DNA of 13,562 nt from Sulfuritalea sp. (lineage in GTDB: Bacteria > Pseudomonadota > Gammaproteobacteria > Burkholderiales > Rhodocyclaceae): contig JAIPCS010000085.1 in assembly GCA_021738105.1 (NCBI GenBank), forward strand, positions 1-13,562, written 5' to 3'. Below, piece by piece: positions 7,877-12,459 of the stretch. Position 1 is the stretch's first letter. Each line of letters begins with the position of its first letter. The translations under genes were made by a program, and so were the position numbers. The notes below the pieces were generated by a model. That model was not told the origin of the DNA. It saw only the letters and a list, made by a program, of their open reading frames with translations, and searched no databases.

Positions 7877-8761
7877 ATGACAACACATGTCTCCCCGTAC
7901 CTGCTGCTGATCCTGGCCAACCTGTTCTGGGCCGGCAACTGGGTTATCAGCCGAGCCTTTCGTGTGGAACTGCCGCCGGTCGGACTGTCGTTCTGGCGCT
8001 GGGTGGTCGCGCTGCTGTGCCTGCTGACGATATCCCTGCCGCATGTGCGGCGCGACTGGCCCCAATTGCGTGCGGCCTGGCCCTGGCTGCTGCTCTTCGG
8101 TTCGATGGGAACCGGCGGCTATAACGTGCTGGTTTACGGCGGCTTGCAACACACCACCGCGATCAACGGCACGCTGCTGAATTCTTTCATTCCCATCATG
8201 ATCGTGCTGATTTCCTGGCTGCTGCTGGGCAAGAAGCTTCACGGGCGTGAACTGGCGGGCATTGTGGTATCGTTCATCGGTGTGCTGAGCATCGTTGCCC
8301 ACGGCGAGCTTCAGCGCCTGCGGGAACTGACACTGAATATCGGCGACCTCTGGATACTGGTCTCGGTCCTGGCTTGGTCGGCCTACACCCTGCTGCTGTC
8401 GCACCGACCGAAGGTTCATTCGCTGTCCTTCCTGACGGCCATCAGCGTCACCGGACTGATTTTCCTGCTGCCCTTCTATGCCTGGGAAATCGCACAGGGC
8501 CGCCATGTCATCGTCACCCCCGGATCGATTGCGGGCATCGTTTATACCGGAGTAGGCCCCGCCTTCCTCGGCTATATCCTCTGGAACAAAGCTGTCACGG
8601 AAGTCGGCCCGGCGCGCGCCGGACTGTTCATGCATCTGATACCGGCCTTCGGTATCGTGCTGGCGATGATTTTTCTCGACGAGCAACCCGCGCTCTTCCA
8701 CGCCATCGGCATCGGCCTGATCTTCGCCGGTATCTGGCTCAATACCCGGCGCGTCAATTGA
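7877..8761 (+). CDS. EamA-family (DMT superfamily) inner-membrane transporter
   Basis: This 294-residue hydrophobic protein has about ten predicted membrane helices in two homologous halves. The first EamA half begins with LLLILANLFWAGNWVISRAF and the second with IGDLWILVSVLAWSAYTLLL. Family members export amino acids, metabolites or drugs, but the substrate cannot be assigned. The ATG at 7877 (MTTHVSPYLLL) is chosen because the first helix starts right after it. GTG 7871 is a close in-frame alternative, and the longer in-frame ATG at 7829 would add an unlikely polar 16-residue leader. AGGTG lies just three bases before the ATG, somewhat too close for an ideal Shine-Dalgarno site. The stop overlaps the TTG start of the next gene by four bases, so the two genes form an operon. 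Confidence 0.92.
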   Translation: MTTHVSPYLLLILANLFWAGNWVISRAFRVELPPVGLSFWRWVVALLCLLTISLPHVRRDWPQLRAAWPWLLLFGSMGTGGYNVLVYGGLQHTTAINGTLLNSFIPIMIVLISWLLLGKKLHGRELAGIVVSFIGVLSIVAHGELQRLRELTLNIGDLWILVSVLAWSAYTLLLSHRPKVHSLSFLTAISVTGLIFLLPFYAWEIAQGRHVIVTPGSIAGIVYTGVGPAFLGYILWNKAVTEVGPARAGLFMHLIPAFGIVLAMIFLDEQPALFHAIGIGLIFAGIWLNTRRVN

Positions 8762-9561
8762 TAGACAAACTCACCACCTGGTGGCGGCAGCGGCAGGGCG
8801 AGCGCATCGAGGTTCCCGAACCACTATGGAACGACGTGGAAGCCGGTTTGCCGCTTCTCGGCCATCTCGACGGCAAGGAACGCACGCTTCTGCGCCAACT
8901 GGCGCGCGAGCTGATTGCCGAAAAAGAGTGGAGCGGCGTGCAGGGGCTGCACCTGACGCCGCGCATCCAGCTGGCGATTGCCTTGCAGGCCTGCCTGCCG
9001 ATACTTCATCTGGGCCTCGGCTGGTATGCAGGATGGGTCGGGATCGTGGTCTATCCGGGCGGCTTCCTGGTCCCGCGCAAAATGATGGATGCCAGCGGCG
9101 TGATGCACGAATTCGACGATCAGCTCATGGGCGAGGCATGGGACGGCGGCCCGGTTCTCGTTTCCTGGTTCGGCCTGCCCGAGGACGCCGACGGCATCAA
9201 TGTGGTGATACACGAATTCGCGCACAAGCTGGATATGAAGAATGGCCGCGCCAACGGGCTGCCGCCGCTGCATGAAGGCATGTCGAAACAACGCTGGATC
9301 GAGGTCATGTCTGCCGCCTTCAAGGATTTCCGACGACGCGTCGATCGCGGCGAGGACACCCTGCTCGACCCCTATGCGGCGGAAATGCCTGCAGAGTTCT
9401 TCGCCGTCGCCAGCGAATCCTTTTTCGAAACTCCAGAGCTGATCAAAACCGAGTACCCTGCCGTGTACGAACAGCTCAGCACCTTCTACATGCAGGATCC
9501 GGCAGCGCGAGGCTTCCCCGCTGTTGATTTCGATCCGTCGAACGCGGGCCGGACAACCTGA
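8758..9561 (+). CDS. mtfA: MtfA-like zinc peptidase (peptidase family M90)
   Basis: The protein resembles MtfA (Mlc titration factor A), a soluble gluzincin aminopeptidase that in enterobacteria binds the glucose repressor Mlc. The zinc motif HEFAH is at 152-156 (VVIHEFAHKLDMKNG). A second conserved segment, AEFFAVASESFFE, at 212-224 probably supplies the glutamate ligand. The N-terminal part has the family's aromatic and VVYPGGFLV segments. No ATG lies in frame near the N-terminus. TTG at 8758 gives 267 residues, matching the family (about 265), and overlaps the transporter stop as TTGA, so translation is probably coupled. No good Shine-Dalgarno site is seen. Outside enterobacteria Mlc is often absent, so the biological role here is open. 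Confidence 0.9.
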   Translation: MIDKLTTWWRQRQGERIEVPEPLWNDVEAGLPLLGHLDGKERTLLRQLARELIAEKEWSGVQGLHLTPRIQLAIALQACLPILHLGLGWYAGWVGIVVYPGGFLVPRKMMDASGVMHEFDDQLMGEAWDGGPVLVSWFGLPEDADGINVVIHEFAHKLDMKNGRANGLPPLHEGMSKQRWIEVMSAAFKDFRRRVDRGEDTLLDPYAAEMPAEFFAVASESFFETPELIKTEYPAVYEQLSTFYMQDPAARGFPAVDFDPSNAGRTT

Positions 9562-9571
9562 AACTGCAGGT
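9556..9571. other. Small stem-loop overlapping the mtfA stop codon
   Basis: ACCTG and CAGGT flank six bases, and the stop TGA (9559-9561) lies in the first arm and loop. It is short and has no following T run. It may be an mRNA 3' structure or chance. Confidence 0.2.
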
Positions 9572-9600
9572 CCAATCGCTTTGCCCTACCGGGAAAATCC

Positions 9601-9948
9601 ATGTCCATTGATACCGAAGTCTTCCGCCGCCGCATGAACGACGAGTTGCAGCAGATCGCCGAAACCATCGCCCAAGCGAAAAACGCATCGAACATCGTCG
9701 AGCTCGACCAGTCCGCCGTCGGGCGTGTTTCGCGCATCGACGCCCTGCAACAGCAGGCCATGGCGAACAGCATGCTGGAGCGGCTGCATACGCGTGAGCG
9801 TCAGATTGGCGCGGCGTTGACACGAATCGACAACGGACGTTTTGGCTTGTGCTGCGCCTGCGAAAGCGATCTGGAGCCGGACCGGCTCAACGCCGATCCG
9901 GCCACCGTCTGCTGCAAGGATTGCGCCGAAGAGCGGGCACCGCACTAG
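9601..9948 (+). CDS. Short DksA/TraR-type C4 zinc-finger protein
   Basis: The 115-residue protein has a mostly helical N-terminus (about 1-75, a likely coiled-coil hairpin) followed by a C4 zinc finger. The finger has Cys84 and Cys87, a 17-residue gap, then Cys105 and Cys108, with the family's RLxAxP segment between (DRLNADPATV). Relatives bind the RNA polymerase secondary channel and modulate transcription with or without ppGpp. It is shorter than E. coli DksA (151) and closer to TraR/YbiI-like paralogues in size. The acidic coiled-coil tip typical of true DksA (DxxDxA) is not evident, so the effect on polymerase is uncertain. Extra cysteines (85 and 104) adjoin the ligands, which is unusual and could bear on redox sensitivity. 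The ATG at 9601 follows a weak GGGA. Confidence 0.88.
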   Translation: MSIDTEVFRRRMNDELQQIAETIAQAKNASNIVELDQSAVGRVSRIDALQQQAMANSMLERLHTRERQIGAALTRIDNGRFGLCCACESDLEPDRLNADPATVCCKDCAEERAPH

Positions 9949-10092
9949 TCAGCCAGCTTGTCGGATTGGCTCGCCATTGTCCGTCAGCTCGCACACGCCC
10001 TCGGCGCCGAACTCAGTCTGCGCAACCATCCCGAAGGCGGGCTGGAAGCCAGGCTGTCGCTGGCCCCGGAAAACGTGGCGACGAAACCTTGA
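9949..10092 (+). pseudogene. Remnant of the C-terminal end of a sensor histidine kinase
   Basis: Directly after the DksA-like stop, in the same frame, 47 codons are open to a TGA at 10090. Their translation reads DWLAIVRQLAHALGAE followed by LSLRNHPEGGLEARLSL. This is the pattern of the end of a histidine-kinase ATPase domain, from the G2 box (normally GLGLAIVRxLA) through the last strands. The G2 glycines are already lost (SDWL in place of GLGL), and no N-, G1- or H-box lies upstream, since that space is the intact DksA-like gene. There is no ATG; only a TTG at 9958 could start it. It is best read as a decayed gene tail left by a deletion or rearrangement. It is unlike the kinase at the window's right end (FHGGSLSLQNRAGGGLEAVLVLPR). 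Confidence 0.65.
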
Positions 10093-10184
10093 GGCCCGGC
10101 GGCTGTCCAACAGACACTCCATACATGGCCACCCAAGGACCGATGAAAGTCAAGTGAAGATCACAGACACACGGAATTGTGACA

Positions 10185-10727
10185 ATGAACTGCCGACACC
10201 CTGACTTCCTTTGGGCCGCCCTGCTCACGGCTACCGTCTTGACCGGCTGTGCGAGTTATCGTGGCGCGGCGTTGACACCCGGCATCGCGACCTTGCCCGA
10301 GGTCGTGGCGGTGATGGGCGAACCGGCCGAACGCTGGCAGAACGGGGATGGCTCCGTTCATCTGGCCTACCCGCGCGGCCCCGAAGGCACGCATACCTTC
10401 ATGGTGCATCTGGGCAGCGACGGCCACCTCAAACGTATCGAAAACGTGCTCGATGAAAAACACTTTGCCGAGATCCGGAAGGGCAGCGATCAGGCGTCCG
10501 TGGTTCGCCTGATCGGGCCGCCGGTACACAACTGGACGTCCTACTTCGCGGCCCGCGATGAACTGGCATGGGAATGGCTGTACTGCGATGGTGCCAACAT
10601 GCAGGCGCGCTTCAATGTGTTGTTCGATGGCACGACCAAACGAGTGCGCAGCACCCTGTCTCGCCCCGACTATCGCGGAACGGAAGCCATCGTGCCCCGT
10701 TGCGGATCGCTTCCCAAGGCAGACTGA
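10185..10727 (+). CDS. Outer-membrane lipoprotein with two BamE/SmpA-like halves
   Basis: The 180-residue protein has a lipoprotein signal: a hydrophobic stretch at 8-19 and the lipobox LTGC with the acylated Cys22. Ala at the next position means no inner-membrane retention signal, so outer-membrane anchoring is expected. The mature part seems to hold two copies of one small fold. LPEVVAVMGEPAERW (37-51) matches QASVVRLIGPPVHNW (103-117). Each is followed by an aromatic-rich strand and then a strand pair ending in a basic turn (HLKRIENV; TKRVRSTL). This resembles SmpA/OmlA (BamE) domains, but BamE is about 110 residues with one copy, so it is not BamE itself. The ATG at 10185 is chosen for its spacing to CGGAA upstream; GTG 10179 would add two residues. 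Function unknown. Confidence 0.8.
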   Translation: MNCRHPDFLWAALLTATVLTGCASYRGAALTPGIATLPEVVAVMGEPAERWQNGDGSVHLAYPRGPEGTHTFMVHLGSDGHLKRIENVLDEKHFAEIRKGSDQASVVRLIGPPVHNWTSYFAARDELAWEWLYCDGANMQARFNVLFDGTTKRVRSTLSRPDYRGTEAIVPRCGSLPKAD

Positions 10728-10732
10728 AGAAT

Positions 10733-10774
10733 CGTCTGCGGCTCTTCCGGCACAAGGCGTTCTCTTTGCAGACG
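10733..10774. terminator. Possible terminator or hairpin after the lipoprotein gene
   Basis: CGTCTGC (10733-10739) and GCAGACG (10768-10774) are perfect 7-bp inverted arms, with a 28-nt loop, six bases after the stop codon. The long loop and lack of a following T run make it a weak intrinsic-terminator candidate. Confidence 0.25.
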
Positions 10775-10816
10775 GACAGATTCGACCGCAGCACATCTCT
10801 CTCCGCATGCGACATC

Positions 10817-10841
10817 GCCGTATTGCCAGCGCCGAGTTTTT
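10817..10841 (+). repeat. Dispersed repeat, copy B1
   Basis: The core GCCGTATTGCCAGCGCCGAG at 10817-10836 differs by two bases from the consensus and is followed by five T. Similarity to copy B2 extends three bases upstream (ATC). It begins exactly 45 bp before copy B2, forming a direct tandem pair. Confidence 0.75.
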
Positions 10842-10861
10842 CTGATGGGCGCCGCCAGATC

Positions 10862-10885
10862 GCCGTGTCGCCAGCGCCGACTTTT
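10862..10885 (+). repeat. Dispersed repeat, copy B2
   Basis: The core GCCGTGTCGCCAGCGCCGAC at 10862-10881 differs by one base from the consensus and is followed by four T. It is the right-hand member of the tandem pair and lies about 140 bp before the toxin gene. Confidence 0.8.
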
Positions 10886-10987
10886 ATGTGGCGAAACAAT
10901 TTGGTTCGACTCAAAAACCTGTGCCCGGATTTCACCTGTCACCTTGAACGGCCGGCATCTTGTTTTCGTGCCCAAGCGTTGGACTGA

Positions 10988-11016
10988 TTGACAACAGCCG
11001 CAGGTGTTGGCATTAT
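10988..11016 (+). promoter_or_regulatory. Sigma70-like promoter of the toxin-antitoxin operon
   Basis: A perfect -35 TTGACA (10988-10993), a 17-bp spacer and a -10 CATTAT (11011-11016, four of six consensus bases) face the toxin gene. The expected transcription start is about 11022-11024, which coincides with the toxin ATG at 11024. Any mRNA from this promoter would be leaderless or have one or two bases of leader. Confidence 0.65.
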
Positions 11017-11024
11017 CTCCAACA
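10992..11024. promoter_or_regulatory. Inverted-repeat operator candidate overlapping the promoter
   Basis: TGTTGG (11005-11010) and CCAACA (11019-11024) are perfect inverted arms around the 8-bp CATTATCT, which contains the -10 box. A further CAACA at 10992-10996 pairs with the same TGTTG across another 8 bp and overlaps the end of the -35. Three alternating half-sites across the promoter fit autoregulation by the DNA-binding antitoxin, which is the usual control in type II modules. The binding itself is inferred. Confidence 0.5.
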
Positions 11025-11320
11025 TGAAAGCCGTTCTGCTTGTTAGTACTCGTATCGTTTACACAGAGTCTGCCTTCGCGGAACTGGTGCTGTGGCGCCT
11101 GCCGAATCCAGTCAAAGGGTCGGCACATGAGTTCAAGTACAGGCTGGCCTATGTCGTGCGTGGTGATTGTGTTCTGCGCTACGACAACGAGATGAGGAAA
11201 GGCGATCATCGGCATATCGATAAAAAGGAAAGTTCTTACGTTTTTACGACGCCGGATCAGTTGATCGCCGACTTCCAGAAAGATATTGCGAGGTGGAATC
11301 ATGAAAATAGTCACTCTTGA
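11024..11320 (+). CDS. TumE/DUF6516-type toxin of a toxin-antitoxin pair
   Basis: The 98-residue protein resembles the small DUF6516 (TumE-like) family found next to a winged-helix partner. Typical features are the opening MKAVLLVSTRIVY, an acidic/aromatic WRLPNPVKGSAHEFKYRLAYV segment (split here as WRLPNPV and HEFKYRLAYV), VLRYDNEMRKGDHRH, and a C-terminal FxxPDQLIADFQKDI helix. The conserved YDNE...GDHRH cluster is a plausible active site, but the biochemical activity is not something I can state. ATG 11024 is preferred because the conserved start lies there. TTG 10988 is in frame but is itself part of the -35 box. No Shine-Dalgarno sequence precedes the ATG, which agrees with a leaderless message. 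The gene overlaps the antitoxin gene by 20 bp. GC content is visibly lower than in flanking genes. Confidence 0.78.
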   Translation: MKAVLLVSTRIVYTESAFAELVLWRLPNPVKGSAHEFKYRLAYVVRGDCVLRYDNEMRKGDHRHIDKKESSYVFTTPDQLIADFQKDIARWNHENSHS

Positions 11321-11648
11321 TGTTCGAAGCCCGGCCGACTCCATGGCTGAGTTTGCCAACGCATGGAAGACAGGGAAATCGCAGAAGACCGCGCGTATCA
11401 GCTTTGCCACGCCCGAGTTGCTTTGGAAGGTTCTGACCGAAAAACGCTGGGAACTGCTCAAAGTGCTCTGCGGGGCGGGGCCGGTATCCATTCGCGAAGC
11501 CGCACGCCGCGCCGAACGCGACGTAAAGGCCGTACACGGTGACATCACTGCACTGCTCAACGCCGGAGTGCTAAACAAAACCGAGAACGGTCAAATTGTT
11601 TTCCCGTATGAGGCAGTAAAAGTCGAGTTTCTGTTGCAAGCCGCTTAG
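11301..11648 (+). CDS. Winged-helix DNA-binding antitoxin (partner of the TumE-like toxin)
   Basis: The 115-residue protein has an N-terminal arm (1-38) and a winged helix-turn-helix from about 48 to 105. The HTH runs RWELLKVLCGAGPVSIREAA, then RRAERDVKAVHGDITALLNAG, and the wing is VLNKTENGQIVFPYEAVKV. This matches the small putative DNA-binding proteins usually found beside TumE-like toxins. The ATG at 11301 has a strong Shine-Dalgarno match (GAGGTG, 11290-11295) and lies inside the toxin gene, which it overlaps by 20 bp in another frame. In-frame TTG 11286 is a poorer choice. Toxin first and antitoxin second is the reverse of the classic order. The good ribosome binding site probably keeps antitoxin in excess. 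It likely neutralises the toxin and represses the shared promoter; both roles are inferred. Confidence 0.8.
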   Translation: MKIVTLDVRSPADSMAEFANAWKTGKSQKTARISFATPELLWKVLTEKRWELLKVLCGAGPVSIREAARRAERDVKAVHGDITALLNAGVLNKTENGQIVFPYEAVKVEFLLQAA

Positions 11649-11693
11649 TGCGGAAAATAATTTGATAGGTTGGCTTCAATTTGCACTGGCATA

Positions 11694-11717
11694 GCCGTAT
11701 CGCCATCGCCGACTTTT
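11694..11717 (+). repeat. Dispersed repeat, copy C
   Basis: The core GCCGTATCGCCATCGCCGAC at 11694-11713 differs by one base from the consensus and is followed by four T. It lies 45 bp after the antitoxin stop. With copies B1 and B2 it brackets the toxin-antitoxin module, all in the same orientation. The rest of 11649-11811 is non-coding. Confidence 0.78.
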
Positions 11718-11784
11718 GTGCCTTTCAAAAAGTTGTGACGCACCGGGTCACAGACAGAGTCGCTGGAGCACACAAGCCACCGCG

Positions 11785-11790
11785 TAGAAT
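11785..11790 (+). promoter_or_regulatory. Possible -10 box for the small membrane protein / CopD operon
   Basis: TAGAAT matches five of six bases of the sigma70 -10 consensus and lies 21 bp before the ATG at 11812. No good -35 is present at 16-18 bp. The call rests on the -10 alone. Confidence 0.3.
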
Positions 11791-11811
11791 GGGTACGATG
11801 AGGAACACACC

Positions 11812-12000
11812 ATGAAGCTCTGGCAAAAACTGCTCATCACTTTCGTCGCCATGCTGATCGCCAGCTTTGCCGGCGCAAAGCTCTGGTTGATGGCGTTCGA
11901 CATGGTGATCCCCAGCTACCTGGCCGGCATGATCGGCGGGCTGACGGCGATCCCGGTGTGGGAACTGCTGCGCTCGCTCAGCGTGAAGAAAACGCCATGA
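11812..12000 (+). CDS. Small two-helix membrane protein of unknown function
   Basis: This is a 62-residue hydrophobic protein with two likely membrane segments (about 6-28 and 33-52), a short basic start (MKLWQK) and a basic tail (SVKKTP). GAGGA (11800-11804) is a good Shine-Dalgarno sequence seven bases before the ATG. The stop overlaps the next start as ATGA, so it is translationally coupled to the CopD-family gene and may be its partner. I do not recognise the family. Positive charges at both ends suggest a hairpin with both termini in the cytoplasm. Confidence 0.75.
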   Translation: MKLWQKLLITFVAMLIASFAGAKLWLMAFDMVIPSYLAGMIGGLTAIPVWELLRSLSVKKTP

Positions 12001-12440
12001 CCCGCGTCCTGGTCCTGCTTCATTTGCTGGCGGTCATTGTCTGGATCGGCGGCATGTTCTTTGCCCATGTCTGCCTGCGCCCGGTGGCGGCCGCCCAGCT
12101 GCCGCCGCCGCAGCGCCTGCCCTTGCTGGCCGCCGTGCTCGGCCGCTTTTTCGCCGCGGTCGGCGTCGCACTGGTGATGCTGTGGGGCAGCGGTCTGGCG
12201 CGTTTTGCGCAGGCCGGCGCGGCAATACCCGCAAGCTGGCATGCCATGCTCGGCATCGGGGGCGTGATGACCCTCATCTTCGGCATCATCGTGTTCCGTT
12301 TCCACCACCGCATGCGGGCGGGCGTGGCGGCGCAGGATTGGCCGGCGGCCGGTGCGGCGATGAACGTCATCCGCCAGTTGGTGCTGACCAATCTGGTGCT
12401 CGGGTTTCTGGTGGTTACGATCGCCGTGCTGGGCTTCTGA
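11997..12440 (+). CDS. CopD-family small integral membrane protein
   Basis: The 147-residue protein has four predicted membrane helices (about 4-24, 43-65, 84-102, 124-146). The first carries LHLLAVIVWIGGMFFAHVCLRP, the hallmark of the short CopD-like group (split as LHLLAVIVWIGGMFF and AHVCLRP), with His9 and His24. A further HH pair lies after the third helix (FRFHHRM). CopD proteins are linked to copper movement across the inner membrane, but many short members have no proven role. ATG 11997 forms an ATGA overlap with the preceding gene. The convergent histidine-kinase gene ends only 19 bp after this stop. A Met-rich periplasmic part in that kinase would suit a metal theme, but this is inference. 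Confidence 0.85.
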   Translation: MTRVLVLLHLLAVIVWIGGMFFAHVCLRPVAAAQLPPPQRLPLLAAVLGRFFAAVGVALVMLWGSGLARFAQAGAAIPASWHAMLGIGGVMTLIFGIIVFRFHHRMRAGVAAQDWPAAGAAMNVIRQLVLTNLVLGFLVVTIAVLGF

Positions 12441-12459
12441 CACGCCGCACGCTTAAAAA

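Noticed and set aside
10568..10987. 139-codon open frame across the lipoprotein end and the repeat copies
   Set aside because: It begins inside the lipoprotein gene in another frame. Its repeated IAV-PAP peptide is only the translation of the DNA repeat.
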